From Paenibacillus kobensis NBRC 15729 (GTDB lineage Bacteria; Bacillota; Bacilli; Paenibacillales; Paenibacillaceae), in assembly GCF_004000825.1 (NCBI RefSeq), contig NZ_BILZ01000003.1:124001-188000 (forward strand): a stretch of 64,000 nucleotides of DNA, given 5' to 3'. Shown one piece after another: positions 17,040-26,125 of the stretch. The position numbers were made by a program, and so were the translations under genes. The notes below the pieces were generated by a model. The model saw only the letters and a list, made by a program, of their open reading frames with translations. It did not search any database and was not told the DNA's origin. The stretch's first letter is position 1. Each line of letters opens with the position of its first letter.

Positions 17040-17219
17040 TTATGATTCGGTTCTCCGGTTCCTAGACCATAACCAGATTGCGCACAAGACAGCCAATCCG
17101 GCAGTACCGAACATGCTGAAGAAGGTATCCTGGTCCTTCGTAACCAAATACATTAGTCCGTGCGAGGCCGACGAAACGACGCAAATTAAAATAACCCATT
17201 TCAATACCTTGTTTATCAT
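17040..17219 (-). CDS. small membrane protein (59 residues)
   Basis: Reading from ATG at 17219: MINKVLKWVILICVVSSASH, then about 40 more residues with a second hydrophobic stretch (FGTAGLAVLCAIWLW) and a basic tail WSRNRRTES. Two membrane segments. GGGAGGAG lies 8 bases before the ATG, a strong site. It begins 23 bases after the ABC permease stop on the same strand, so it is probably the last gene of that operon. Function unknown; possibly an accessory of the exporter. Confidence 0.65.
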   Translation of the reverse strand: MINKVLKWVILICVVSSASHGLMYLVTKDQDTFFSMFGTAGLAVLCAIWLWSRNRRTES

Positions 17220-17242
17220 CCTGATTTTCTCCTCCCGTTCCG

Positions 17243-17953
17243 CTACTTTAGTACATCCACATGCTCGATATTACGAATCGACATATACGCGACGGCCACA
17301 CCGAGGAGTGCCAGACCAATCGGTACCGCAATAATGGAGTATATGCTGAATCCGTCGACGTTCTGGCAGACGAACACCACCGCAATGAGTGACGACACGA
17401 TGGTAGCCGCGCCGGAATGATTACGCATACCGAAGTACAGCGGAATCAAGCTTAAGAAGCTGGTCGCCAACGCACTCATAACGATCGTTACTAGCAATTT
17501 AATTGCAACGGACCACGTGAACGGCTCCGAAACAACGGACGTGAACAGATTCAATACATAGAAGCCAAGACCAACAAACAGGTTCCCCGCTATATCCGCA
17601 GTTAGCGTAAACAGTACGATGATGAGCAGCTTGGCTGCGATGAGCTTTTTACGACTGATTGGATACATGAACAACACCGTGATCGATTTATTGCGGAACT
17701 CGTCAATGACGAGCTGTGAAAGGAGTACCGCTGCGAACACAATGCACGTCCCCCGAACGAGCGTATCAATGATAGAGAACACCGTATCGTAACTCGCGAA
17801 AAGCTGCCCTTCTTCCTTCCCCTCTGTTAAACTAATGATGAAAATTATAGCTAAAATGACGACATTAGCGATCACCGCTGCCCTAATGTAATTCCCTATA
17901 CGAAACTTACGCATTTCAAGCTGCATGAGCTTAAGCAACGACGCTACCCCCAT
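17243..17953 (-). CDS. ABC-2 type exporter permease
   Basis: 236 residues, six predicted membrane segments. N-terminal LLKLMQLEMRKFRIGNYIRA is the cytoplasmic leader and DEFRNKSITVLFMYPISRKK the coupling loop typical of BcrB/NatB-like ABC-2 permeases involved in peptide antibiotic or lipid export. It starts inside the tail of a broken ATPase gene (23-base overlap), so it has probably lost its normal energising partner unless an ATPase acts in trans. Confidence 0.82.
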   Translation of the reverse strand: MGVASLLKLMQLEMRKFRIGNYIRAAVIANVVILAIIFIISLTEGKEEGQLFASYDTVFSIIDTLVRGTCIVFAAVLLSQLVIDEFRNKSITVLFMYPISRKKLIAAKLLIIVLFTLTADIAGNLFVGLGFYVLNLFTSVVSEPFTWSVAIKLLVTIVMSALATSFLSLIPLYFGMRNHSGAATIVSSLIAVVFVCQNVDGFSIYSIIAVPIGLALLGVAVAYMSIRNIEHVDVLK

Positions 17954-18068
17954 TCAGGATGGACAAGAAATAATCCTCGAGTGAACCCTTTTTCTTATGA
18001 ACCCCATCAATCTCGACATCGTGCAGCACCAGAATCTTCAGTTCAACGCTCAATGACTCCTTCGTTCT
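17931..18068 (-). pseudogene. remnant of the ABC exporter ATPase, C-terminal end
   Basis: Minus-strand frame ending at 17931 reads ESLSVELKILVLHDVEIDG followed by VHKKKGSLEDYFLSILNGG, the C-terminal tail of a BcrA-type ATPase. A stop codon closes this frame upstream at 18069, and about 20 further plausible residues occur in another frame just beyond, so a frameshift and a large 5' deletion are both present. No nucleotide-binding motifs remain. Confidence 0.7.
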
Positions 18069-18160
18069 TTACTAGCTTTATCGTAAGCTCCGAATTCTGC
18101 TTTTTTCTTACCCGATCCTTACAAATTTCTTAAAGTATAAAAGCGATCCGTTCCGTGTTC

Positions 18161-18940
18161 TCAAAGTTTTGTAAGTGCTATTCTAAAACCAAGATCATCT
18201 ATCTTGAAATCAGGCATGCTTTTCCTTCTACTCGTAGAACCACAGCTGTTCGCAACTTCAGCCCAACTGCCTCCCCGGAAGACTCTATAGTTCCCATATC
18301 TCTTCGTATCATATAGATCCCAGCACCATTCCCAGACGTTCCCAATCATATCAAAAAGCCCCCATGAGTTAGGAAGCAGTTGTCCGACTTGTTGAGCTGA
18401 TCCATTGGAGTTTTCTTGATACCATGCAATTTGATCAATTCCTGCATACCGATATCCCGTGCTTCCCGCTTTGCACGCATATTGCCACTCCGCGTCTGTT
18501 AGTAATCGAAAGCCATCTGCTTCGTTGTTATATATCGTATTCTCACTTTCACTGGTGATGGTGTAGCATTCAGTCCTGCCAAATATTCTGGACAATTCGT
18601 TGCAAAAGACAAGCGCATCTAACCATGAAACCTCCGTGATCGGCAGGTTACGCGCATTCGGTTCTACTTCTTCTTCTCCATCGCACAATACAAATTGATA
18701 CAAATGCTGTGTTACCGGATACTTCATTACATAGAAGGGTTCGATCGTTTCTGTCCATGTAATAACCTTTCTGTCCCTTCCGCTGCCAGGGTCTGATAAC
18801 GTGTAATCCGAACTAAGCCATTTATTCATATTCATATAATCTCGCAGTTCAATGGTTCCGCCTTCTATTGATACCATCAGATTCATTATTTCTTTTAGAA
18901 AATGCTCTCTGTCACTTCCGTACTTTTGAATTGTCATCAT
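18161..18940 (-). CDS. SUMF1/formylglycine-generating-enzyme-like protein
   Basis: 259 residues. FYVMKYPVTQHLYQFV, PITEVSWLDALVFCNELS, GFRLLTDAEWQYACKAG, GLFDMIGNVWEWCWD and FRGGSWAE trace the whole SUMF1 (FGE-sulfatase) fold in order. The active-site cysteine pair of true formylglycine-generating enzymes is not evident, so a role as in EgtB-like or other SUMF1 relatives is possible. GAGAGGTGG precedes the ATG. Neighbours give no substrate clue. Confidence 0.85.
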   Translation of the reverse strand: MMTIQKYGSDREHFLKEIMNLMVSIEGGTIELRDYMNMNKWLSSDYTLSDPGSGRDRKVITWTETIEPFYVMKYPVTQHLYQFVLCDGEEEVEPNARNLPITEVSWLDALVFCNELSRIFGRTECYTITSESENTIYNNEADGFRLLTDAEWQYACKAGSTGYRYAGIDQIAWYQENSNGSAQQVGQLLPNSWGLFDMIGNVWEWCWDLYDTKRYGNYRVFRGGSWAEVANSCGSTSRRKSMPDFKIDDLGFRIALTKL

Positions 18941-18989
18941 AACCACCTCTCAATATCATACTGTATAGGATTCAGATATTTCCATATTA

Positions 18990-20132
18990 CTACCTCCGAA
19001 ATTGTCCAAAGAAGACCCGCAAGTCTTGAACCATCAGATTGGGAACCTCCATAGCGGCAAAATGACCCCCATGGTCGAATTCAGTCCAGTGAACGACCAA
19101 GTGTTCGCGCTCCGCAAGAGAGCGCACTGGCAAAGCCAGTTCGTAAGGAAGCACCGCCACGCCCATAGGAACAGGACATGGGCTTAAAACACCTTTCGAT
19201 TTGAAGCTCTCGTAGTACAGACGGGCGGACGATCCCGCAGTGCCCGTTAGCCAATATAGCATGACATTGGTTAGGATCCGGTCATCATCTACCCGGCAAG
19301 CCGGATCGGTCCATTCCTGAAATTTCTCAACAATCCATGCCAGTTGCCCGACCGGGGAGTCGGTGAGCGCATAGGATAAAGTCTGCGGCCGGGTCGCCTG
19401 CAGTCTCATGTATCCCGCAGGTGCGGACCGGTAGCGCTGAGACCTCTCAAGCCTGTCCCGCTCCTCCTGGGACAGTCCGTTCGGATCGAAACCTTCAGCC
19501 GGAATGGTATGCAAATAGTTTAAATGCACACCACACATGTGCTCGTGGTCCACTTCGGCCAATGCCTTGGAGATGAAGGCCCCCCAATCACCACCCTGGG
19601 CGCCATATCGCTTATAACCCAACCGTCTCATCAGCTCCGCCCAAGCCCGGGCGACTCTGTTTACGTCCCAACCGGATTCCTGGGTAGGACCTGAGAAACC
19701 GAATCCGGGGATCGATGGGATGACCAAATGAAAAGCATCGGCCGGATCCCCGCCATGGGATCTCGGATCAACAAGCGGCCCAATCATGTCGAGGAACTCG
19801 ACAATCGAACCTGGCCAGCCGTGGGTGAGAATAAGCGGCAAAGCATCATTTTCCGGAGAACGGACATGCAGGAAATGAATATTCGCCCCATCGATCGTTA
19901 AAGTATACTGTGGAAAGCTATTTAGCCAAGCTTCCTGTTTGCGCCAATCATACGAGTTGCGCCAATAGTCGGTGAGCTTCTTGAGATAGCCTAGCGGCAC
20001 TCCGTAATTCCATCCTTCTTGTGCCAATTCGTCCGGCCAACGGGTTCGGCCTAGCCGGTCCTGAAGGTCGTCGAGCTCACCTTGCGCAATTTCGATACAA
20101 AACGGCTTTATTTCCTCATCGTATAAGTTCAT
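18990..20132 (-). CDS. epoxide hydrolase (EHN-domain alpha/beta hydrolase)
   Basis: 380 residues. The N-terminal EHN domain ([20 protein letters not shown]) precedes an alpha/beta hydrolase core with oxyanion motif HGWPGS at 104-109, nucleophile Asp182 in GGDWG and catalytic His357 in FDHGGHFA. The family opens epoxides to diols through an Asp-ester intermediate. Start chosen at ATG 8 bases after AAGGA. Divergent from a LysR gene. A 5'-truncated second copy of both genes lies at 35438-36360. Confidence 0.9.
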   Translation of the reverse strand: MNLYDEEIKPFCIEIAQGELDDLQDRLGRTRWPDELAQEGWNYGVPLGYLKKLTDYWRNSYDWRKQEAWLNSFPQYTLTIDGANIHFLHVRSPENDALPLILTHGWPGSIVEFLDMIGPLVDPRSHGGDPADAFHLVIPSIPGFGFSGPTQESGWDVNRVARAWAELMRRLGYKRYGAQGGDWGAFISKALAEVDHEHMCGVHLNYLHTIPAEGFDPNGLSQEERDRLERSQRYRSAPAGYMRLQATRPQTLSYALTDSPVGQLAWIVEKFQEWTDPACRVDDDRILTNVMLYWLTGTAGSSARLYYESFKSKGVLSPCPVPMGVAVLPYELALPVRSLAEREHLVVHWTEFDHGGHFAAMEVPNLMVQDLRVFFGQFRR

Positions 20133-20255
20133 TGAGATCATCCTTCCCTTTCTTGCCCTAATTTTACAAGCGAACAGGCATAAAGGATAATATAGGATAA
20201 TAACAATACCACCAGCAATTCATTACATTAGAGATATGGGAAAGAGGCGTATCCC

Positions 20256-21149
20256 TTGGAACTTCTGCAATTGAAATATTTCCGCACGGTTGCGAGATTG
20301 GAACATATGACGAGAGCAGCCGAACAACTCCATATTGCACAACCCGCGCTCAGCCGGACGATATCCAGACTCGAAGAGGATCTGGGCGTACCGCTATTCG
20401 ATCGCATTAACAGACAAATTCGTCTTAACGCATTCGGCAAAATCTTTCTGTCTAAAGTCGAATCGGCTTTATCCTTGCTGGAAGAAGGAAGAAAGGAAGT
20501 GGCGGAACTGGCGGGGCTAGAACAGGGGACGATCAGCATCGCTACAAGCACGTTAACCTGTCTCTCGCCTGCTATAACGGCTTTCCGGGAGAAATTCCCG
20601 AGCACCAGCTTCCGCATCAAACAAATTGCACCTGCCGAGTCGTACAGCATTGGAGAGCTTTTAGAACAGGGCATTATAGATCTCGGGTTTGGACCGTTGT
20701 CATTCCGAAAGCCCGGCATTCGTGAGCTTTCCGTGCTGCAGAACGATATCTTCCTGGCTGTGCCATGCGGCCACCGGTTGGAGAACCTAAGCAGCATTAC
20801 ATTGGACCAAGCAGCAGATGAGCCGTTCATCGAATACAAGACCGGGCATCCGTTCCGCCAAGTCAACGACGAAATCAGTAGCCAAGCAGGTATTCAGCGG
20901 ACCATCATTGGTGAGGTAGATGAGCCCGCCGCATTGCACAGCCTCGTTCAGGCAAGTCTGGGGGTAGCATTTGTCCCGGGCTGCCAATGGAATGAAGTAA
21001 CGCAATATACCTTGCTGCCCATCGAAGGGCGGGATCATAAACACGTCTTTTACGTATCATCGAACGAAGGGCGATATCTTTCCGAAGCCGCTCGCGAATT
21101 TCAGCATTTCCTTATCGAGTATTATGCCGATGGGCGAAGTCGAACGTAA
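20256..21149 (+). CDS. LysR-family transcriptional regulator
   Basis: 297 residues, starting at TTG 8 bases after AAAGAGG. N-terminal winged HTH (MELLQLKYFRTVARLEHMTR, then AAEQLHIAQPALSRTISRLE) with a C-terminal periplasmic-binding-like effector domain. Divergently placed 120 bases from the epoxide hydrolase, which it probably controls; the pair is conserved in a decayed copy 15 kb away, which supports a functional link. Confidence 0.88.
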   Translation: MELLQLKYFRTVARLEHMTRAAEQLHIAQPALSRTISRLEEDLGVPLFDRINRQIRLNAFGKIFLSKVESALSLLEEGRKEVAELAGLEQGTISIATSTLTCLSPAITAFREKFPSTSFRIKQIAPAESYSIGELLEQGIIDLGFGPLSFRKPGIRELSVLQNDIFLAVPCGHRLENLSSITLDQAADEPFIEYKTGHPFRQVNDEISSQAGIQRTIIGEVDEPAALHSLVQASLGVAFVPGCQWNEVTQYTLLPIEGRDHKHVFYVSSNEGRYLSEAAREFQHFLIEYYADGRSRT

Positions 21150-21304
21150 GAAGGCCGCTGCATCGTATTACAAAAAAACGCAGTGAACAATAATAGTCCA
21201 CGCCTGCCCTTTCCGCTAAATACCAAACGAAAGAGGCTTTTCCATTTGAAAGGAAAAGCCCCTGAACTGACACTAAAATTTTCTCCCTACTTAAATGTGC
21301 CAGA

Positions 21305-21322
21305 GCATCCAAACCTGGATGC
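21305..21322 (-). terminator. hairpin at the end of the NmrA-like gene
   Basis: GCATCCA at 21305-21311 pairs with TGGATGC at 21316-21322, 23 bases after the minus-strand stop at 21346. A further hairpin (GGCTTTTCC, 21235-21243, with 21252-21260) follows. Confidence 0.45.
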
Positions 21323-21345
21323 CCTATTAGCATCTTCTAACGCAA

Positions 21346-22224
21346 TCAACCTTGTCGATGAGAAATCGATTCCTGCAGTACCTCTCTAATATTCACCGGA
21401 GGTCGACCGATCAAATGAGCTAGAGTGGGATCGACTTGCGCGAAATCGCCCTGTCGGCTCGCTAGAAACATCCCCATCCGCATATTTACACTAGCTTCCG
21501 GTACACCTTGAGACAGCAAGCGGTCCCGAAACTCTTGGTCCGACACAACGATTCGACGAATGGTCCTCCCCAAGATCTCGGTAGCGATGGTCGCAATCCC
21601 TTCCATGTCAATAGCTTCGGTTGCCGTTAAATTGGGAGTCATGCCATCTAATTTCTGCTCGCTTATGATCGCCGCCGTAGCTTCGGCCAAGTCGGAGTGG
21701 ACTGTCCAGGCAACCGGGCCGTCTTCAGGAGCGATCAATTCCCCTGTTTTTATGGCTCCGCCGATCAACATGAGTGCCGATGCAGCGTAATAGCCATTTC
21801 GGAGCGACGTGAAAGCCATACCTGAAGCTTTCAGCAGTTCTTCGGTAGCCGCGTGGTGAATCATGGGAGCGAAGTGCGATGTTGGGGAAGAGCCCATGTG
21901 ACTTGTGTATAGCATCCTGCTAGCCCCTGCCTTCTTGGCCGCGTCAATCGCTGCTTGATGCTGCCGAATACCATGCGGGATACCTGCCTCGCCCATAATG
22001 CCGGTCGAAACGATGAGAACCTGCGACGCCCCCTCAAAAGCGTGATGCAGACTCTCGGCATCGTCGAAATCGCCCCGACGAACACGAACTCCGCATTCCT
22101 GAAGCTCTTGTGCCTGATTCGGTTCGCGGACGCTGACACCGATCTGTTCGGCAGGTACACGCTTAAGCAACTGCTCAACCACGGCCCGCCCCAATTTCCC
22201 GTTGGCTCCGGTAACGATAATCAT
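21346..22224 (-). CDS. NAD(P)-binding NmrA/QOR2-like oxidoreductase, copy 1
   Basis: 292 residues with the dinucleotide motif MIIVTGANGKLGRAVVEQLL at the N-terminus and the atypical-SDR pattern of QOR2/NmrA proteins (VSVREPNQAQEL, RRGDFDDAESL, YTSHMGSSPTSHF). Such proteins act as quinone reductases or NADP(H) sensors. Preceded 47 bases upstream by an aldo/keto reductase on the same strand and the MarR gene, so the three may form a unit. A close paralogue lies at 51266-52132. Confidence 0.87.
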   Translation of the reverse strand: MIIVTGANGKLGRAVVEQLLKRVPAEQIGVSVREPNQAQELQECGVRVRRGDFDDAESLHHAFEGASQVLIVSTGIMGEAGIPHGIRQHQAAIDAAKKAGASRMLYTSHMGSSPTSHFAPMIHHAATEELLKASGMAFTSLRNGYYAASALMLIGGAIKTGELIAPEDGPVAWTVHSDLAEATAAIISEQKLDGMTPNLTATEAIDMEGIATIATEILGRTIRRIVVSDQEFRDRLLSQGVPEASVNMRMGMFLASRQGDFAQVDPTLAHLIGRPPVNIREVLQESISHRQG

Positions 22225-22270
22225 AACAATGACATCCTTTCATTTTGTATGATTGTGTTGCCTGTACTCT

Positions 22271-23251
22271 TTATCCACGAATAGTCCTACCGTTTCTAAA
22301 TTGCATATTGGGAAAAGAAGCGCCTGCGATCTCATGTTCCGGTATCGCCTCTTCAATCTCCCTGACATCATCTTCCGTCAGATGAATATCAAGTGACTGC
22401 AATGCATCTTGAAGATGCACCGGCGATACGGTACCAATGAGCGGTTTGATGTCTTTACCTTTGGATAATATCCAGGCAAGCGCCAGTTGGGATAACGTCA
22501 TTTGTTTTTTTACGGCGATCTCACCCAGTTTCTTTGCCAGAGCAACATTTTTCTCTATATTCCCTTCAAAAAATAACGGGATGTAGCCGCCTTTGTTTTT
22601 TAGGATCCGCTCCTCTGTCCAGTTGCCGGCAAGAAGTCCATGAGCTACCGTCCCAAAAGCAACAACGCCAATCCCCAATTCCCTTGCCGTCGGCAAAATC
22701 TCTTTCTCGATGCTTCGGTTAAAAAGCGAGTATTCGACTTCCACCAAGCTGATCGGATGCGTGGCATGCGCTCTTCTCAACGTCTCTGCATCGACCTGGC
22801 TGACTCCGATCTGCTTGACATATCCGGCCTTAACCAATTCGGAGATGGCGCCGATCGTTTCTTCAACAGGGATACCCAGATCGATTCTTGCGGGCTGATA
22901 AAGATCAATACAGTCAAGATTGAGGCGTTTGAGCGAATAGGCGAGATAGTTCTTAACATGCTGGGGGGAGACATCCAGTCCGTACAAGGAGCCTTCGAGC
23001 GTATTCAATGCCCCGAACTTCAGCGATATAAAATATTGATCCCGCTTATACCCCTTCAGCGCTTCGGCGATGACCATCTCGCTTCGGCCTGCACCGTAAA
23101 AATCTGCCGTGTTGAAATGATTTATGCCACTCTCGAAAGCGGCATGAATCGTGGCAATTCCAGCGCTTTTGACCGTCTCATTGACATTTGACATATGACC
23201 GCAACCGAGTCCGATTCTGGATAGCTCCAGTCCGTTTTGTTGATCCTTCAT
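22271..23251 (-). CDS. aldo/keto reductase
   Basis: 326 residues. TIM-barrel AKR motifs: HFNTADFYGAGRSEMVIAEA with catalytic Asp and Tyr, SLKFGALNT (Lys), CIDLYQPARID and VGVSQVDAETLRRA-like strand (QIGVSQVDAET). An NADPH-dependent carbonyl reductase. Start follows AGGAGGTG by 7 bases. A palindrome in its leader matches the one at the MarR promoter, so it is a likely MarR target. Confidence 0.9.
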   Translation of the reverse strand: MKDQQNGLELSRIGLGCGHMSNVNETVKSAGIATIHAAFESGINHFNTADFYGAGRSEMVIAEALKGYKRDQYFISLKFGALNTLEGSLYGLDVSPQHVKNYLAYSLKRLNLDCIDLYQPARIDLGIPVEETIGAISELVKAGYVKQIGVSQVDAETLRRAHATHPISLVEVEYSLFNRSIEKEILPTARELGIGVVAFGTVAHGLLAGNWTEERILKNKGGYIPLFFEGNIEKNVALAKKLGEIAVKKQMTLSQLALAWILSKGKDIKPLIGTVSPVHLQDALQSLDIHLTEDDVREIEEAIPEHEIAGASFPNMQFRNGRTIRG

Positions 23252-23287
23252 ATCAGGACACCTCCTGAATTTGATTTCACAAATCAT

Positions 23288-23299
23288 GTAGACGTCTAC
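23288..23299. promoter_or_regulatory. putative MarR operator in front of the aldo/keto reductase
   Basis: Perfect palindrome GTAGACGTCTAC at 23288-23299, differing by one base from the core of the palindrome at the marR promoter. Confidence 0.65.
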
Positions 23300-23337
23300 T
23301 TATCTGTTTAAAAAAACAACCTAAGAATATGGCAAAT

Positions 23338-23796
23338 TCATCGCTTTGACAGTTGCTTTTCGACGTTTTCAAAAGCACGGGTCAGCAGAGAGGCAAACAT
23401 GGCTTTTTCGGCGTCCGACATCCCTTGCGTGATCAAATCTTCCGATTCAGAGAAGGCGTCACTCCTCTCGCTAAGAAATTGCTTCGCTTTGGCCGTTACT
23501 TCAATTCGGAGATTGCGTCCGTCGGCAGGATTGCTGCTGCGCGTAATAAATCCGGATTTCTCCAAACCGTTCAATAAGTTTGTAACAGACGGACCGCTCA
23601 GAGCCATTGTTTCTTCAAGGAACTTCCGGTTGATCTCTATATGCTCCTCTATGGATTGATGAATATGCGACAAAAGAATCGCTTGCGAGCTATTCAAACC
23701 ATGGTCCTTCAGAAGCTGGTCGATGATCTCCCGAACCCTTTGCGCGATAAGTTTAGTGTAAAGGCTATAGGGGTACATCTCGAAAACACTTGGCAT
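23338..23796 (-). CDS. MarR-family transcriptional regulator
   Basis: 152 residues. Winged helix: NSSQAILLSHIHQS, RKFLEETMALSGPSVTNLLN, GLEKSGFITRSSNPADGRNL are the standard MarR helices and wing. It is upstream of the aldo/keto reductase and NmrA-like genes on the same strand. Its own promoter overlaps a palindrome repeated in front of the reductase, implying autorepression and control of the downstream set. Confidence 0.88.
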   Translation of the reverse strand: MPSVFEMYPYSLYTKLIAQRVREIIDQLLKDHGLNSSQAILLSHIHQSIEEHIEINRKFLEETMALSGPSVTNLLNGLEKSGFITRSSNPADGRNLRIEVTAKAKQFLSERSDAFSESEDLITQGMSDAEKAMFASLLTRAFENVEKQLSKR

Positions 23797-23814
23797 AGGT
23801 TTCTCCTTGGATTC

Positions 23815-23857
23815 GTGTAGATGTCTACACTATAAATTCGTTTCCTAATTTTGTCAA
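23815..23857 (-). promoter_or_regulatory. marR promoter and operator
   Basis: Minus strand: TTGACA (23857-23852), 17 bases, TATAGT (23834-23829), overlapping the palindrome GTGTAGATGTCTACAC at 23815-23830. Binding of a MarR dimer would block initiation. Confidence 0.7.
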
Positions 23858-23880
23858 GAGCCAAAACCGAGCCGCATTGT

Positions 23881-24759
23881 CTATAAGTCATGTAACTCTT
23901 GCTTCAACCAATTAAATAGATTAGCCCCGGTCGGAGTGAGCGAAGAGGCCCTGCACGCCAGTCCGATGAGCATATCGACGGAGGCGCCAAGCAGCGGACG
24001 TACTGTCAGCCCTTCTGGAACCGGATGCACGATGAACGCAGGAACTAGAGCGATTCCGAATCCGTTTTGAACAAACGGCTTCATCGCGGTCATACTTCCG
24101 ACCTCCATTGTATCCATGGCTAGAACTCCTGACTCGCGTAAAACCATTTCAATCTTCTTGCGGTAGGCGCAGGATTCGGATGTGACCAAGAGCCGATAAC
24201 CCTGCAGGAGCCCTGGCTCAAGCGCCGCATACCCGGAAAGCGGGTGATCATCGGGCATAAGGACGACAAACTCTTCATGAAAGAGCGGCTGAAAATAAAG
24301 CTCGGAGCCCACATTCGGTGAGGAACAAATGGCAAAATCAATTTTTTCTTGCAGTAATGACTCCAGTAAGACAGAAGTGCCCGCGATCATTTGGGAAATC
24401 CTCACCTTCGGATATTTGTCCGAGAACGGCTTCAACAAAGCAGGCATTCTGAAGCTCGCGGTCGGCTCCATCACGCCGATTCTGATTACCCCTGACTCCC
24501 CGGTATGCAGATCCGTCAGACTCGTTCGTAGTTGCTCCATCCGTTGCAAGATCTCTTGGCTTTGTTCGTAGAACACCCTTCCCGCTTCCGTCAGCCGAAT
24601 TTTCTTTCCCCTTTCGATCAACCGGATGCCCAAGTCAGCTTCGAGTTTCTGGATTTGCGTCGTCACCGTTGATTGCGCATAGTTCATTTCCTCGGCGGCC
24701 CGATTAAAGCTTCCATGCTTTATGATCCATTGGAAGGTTCTCAGTGCATTGATGTCCAT
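23881..24759 (-). CDS. LysR-family transcriptional regulator
   Basis: 292 residues, start at ATG after GGGGTGA. N-terminal HTH MDINALRTFQWIIKHGSFNR, then AAEEMNYAQSTVTTQIQKLE, with a LysR substrate-binding domain. Divergent from a metallo-beta-lactamase-fold gene, its probable target. Ligand unknown. Confidence 0.87.
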   Translation of the reverse strand: MDINALRTFQWIIKHGSFNRAAEEMNYAQSTVTTQIQKLEADLGIRLIERGKKIRLTEAGRVFYEQSQEILQRMEQLRTSLTDLHTGESGVIRIGVMEPTASFRMPALLKPFSDKYPKVRISQMIAGTSVLLESLLQEKIDFAICSSPNVGSELYFQPLFHEEFVVLMPDDHPLSGYAALEPGLLQGYRLLVTSESCAYRKKIEMVLRESGVLAMDTMEVGSMTAMKPFVQNGFGIALVPAFIVHPVPEGLTVRPLLGASVDMLIGLACRASSLTPTGANLFNWLKQELHDL

Positions 24760-24876
24760 GATCTCACCCCGCTCACTCATAATTCATTAATTCTGAACTA
24801 ACTATTCACTATATTCAATTATACAAAATTATCTCTTTCCATTACACTCTTTTCTGAGGGAATACTTTGAGAAAGG

Positions 24877-25662
24877 ATGAGTGCCTTGATCGTTACGAAA
24901 CTGCCCTGGGCAGGAGTTAAAGTAGAAATCGGAACGACACGCATCGCCATCGATCCGCTGTACAATTTTCCACCAAGATACGAACGTTCGCATGAACCGC
25001 TCTATCCGCTGGATGTGTTCGGAAAGGTGGATGCCGTCCTAATTACCCACCATCACCCCGACCACTTTGATCCGGAAGCAATTGCCCGATTCTACGGAGA
25101 AGAGATACCTGTCTACTTGCCGGTAGAATCGCTCAAATTGATCGGAGATACACCGCTGAAACAACTTTACGGTATGGAGCTCGGCCAATCCATTCGAATC
25201 GGTTCAGCGAAAGCTATCGCGGTCTTCGCCATGGATGGATTCGGAGACCCGCAAGTCAGTTGGGTTGTGGAGGGTGGCGGAAAAAGGCTGATTCATGGCG
25301 GCGATACGCTATGGCATGGACACTGGTGGAATATTAAGAGCGTCCACGGTCCGTTCGACATCGCCTGCATGCCAGTCAATGCCGCCATTGTCGAGTTCCG
25401 CGGCAACCCTCCAAGCGGCCAACCCATCACGCTTGGACCTGAGCAAGCCGTTGCGGCAGCGTATGTATTGGGGGCGAAGACGCTTCTGCCGATTCATTAC
25501 AGGACGATTCACCAGCCGCCTCTTTACTGTGAAACGCCCGATCTACCGGAGCGGCTTCACGCAAGTGCGGCGGAGCGCGGCATAAAGTTGGCGCTTCTCG
25601 ACACTCACGATTCTCTCGACTTGTCGGGCGATGCGGAAGCTATTGAACAAGTACGCCAATGA
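24877..25662 (+). CDS. metallo-beta-lactamase-fold hydrolase (UlaG-like)
   Basis: About 261 residues. The metal motif HHHPDHFD (THHHPDHF) at residues 55-60, HGGDTLWH and a distal histidine in LPIHYRT fit the UlaG-like branch of the metallo-beta-lactamase superfamily (lactonase or phosphodiesterase type). AAAGG abuts the ATG at 24877, so a TTG nine bases later (24886) may be the true start. Divergent from a LysR gene 120 bases away. Confidence 0.85.
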   Translation: MSALIVTKLPWAGVKVEIGTTRIAIDPLYNFPPRYERSHEPLYPLDVFGKVDAVLITHHHPDHFDPEAIARFYGEEIPVYLPVESLKLIGDTPLKQLYGMELGQSIRIGSAKAIAVFAMDGFGDPQVSWVVEGGGKRLIHGGDTLWHGHWWNIKSVHGPFDIACMPVNAAIVEFRGNPPSGQPITLGPEQAVAAAYVLGAKTLLPIHYRTIHQPPLYCETPDLPERLHASAAERGIKLALLDTHDSLDLSGDAEAIEQVRQ

Positions 25663-25748
25663 AGGATTGAACATAAATAGCCCCCACCTACCGACGGGAG
25701 CGAATTTTGGGTGAACCGTTGCTGGTTTTTGATCATACGGCAGTGTGT

Positions 25749-25770
25749 CACTTATGATAAGGCTCCCCGT
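25749..25770 (-). repeat. rlmH-type att copy A11
   Basis: Plus strand CACTTATGATAAGGCTCCCC; read on the minus strand the core codes Glu-Pro-Tyr-His-Lys-stop (GAG CCT TAT CAT AAG TGA) like the end of rlmH. Followed on the plus strand by a hairpin CAGGGCA...TGCCCTG (25780-25803). Leftmost copy found. Confidence 0.8.
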
Positions 25771-25879
25771 AACAAAAATCAGGGCACTCAACAATATTGC
25801 CCTGATTTCGTCGAAAGGGGTTAAGTGCGGTGAACTTACACTGGTGAATGACATAACAATTACCACTTAATAGATTACT

Positions 25880-26031
25880 ATATTCAATTCGACATCTTTT
25901 TCAGCCAAGCTCTTCATAAAAGTCTTCGCTGCTTTATTCACTCTTGCCCCCAGTTCATTTCATCTATTTTTTCTCTACCATTCTAATTATCTTTTAGGAT
26001 CAGTACATTGATTGTCGCAAAAAACTTCATT
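25880..26031 (-). pseudogene. truncated duplicate of the lipoprotein gene 5' end and leader
   Basis: Bases 25880-26031 match 30240-30472 (5' part and upstream region of the lipoprotein gene) almost throughout, except that 30294-30371, the 78 bases coding the signal peptide, are missing here. The rest of the gene is also absent. Both copies follow an att site (A11 here, A10 there), so a whole att-plus-gene unit seems to have been duplicated. Confidence 0.8.
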
Positions 26032-26125
26032 TAATGTCTGTCAGTGGTGACTGACATCATCTTATCCTGTATTATGATGGATGCCAAAAGTAAATTTAAA
26101 TAACAGTTTCCTTTTGCGTAATAGC

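Noticed and set aside
17011-17334. Plus-strand 107-codon frame
   Set aside because: Opposite the small membrane protein and the permease end, without a ribosome site; composition is not protein-like after residue 60.
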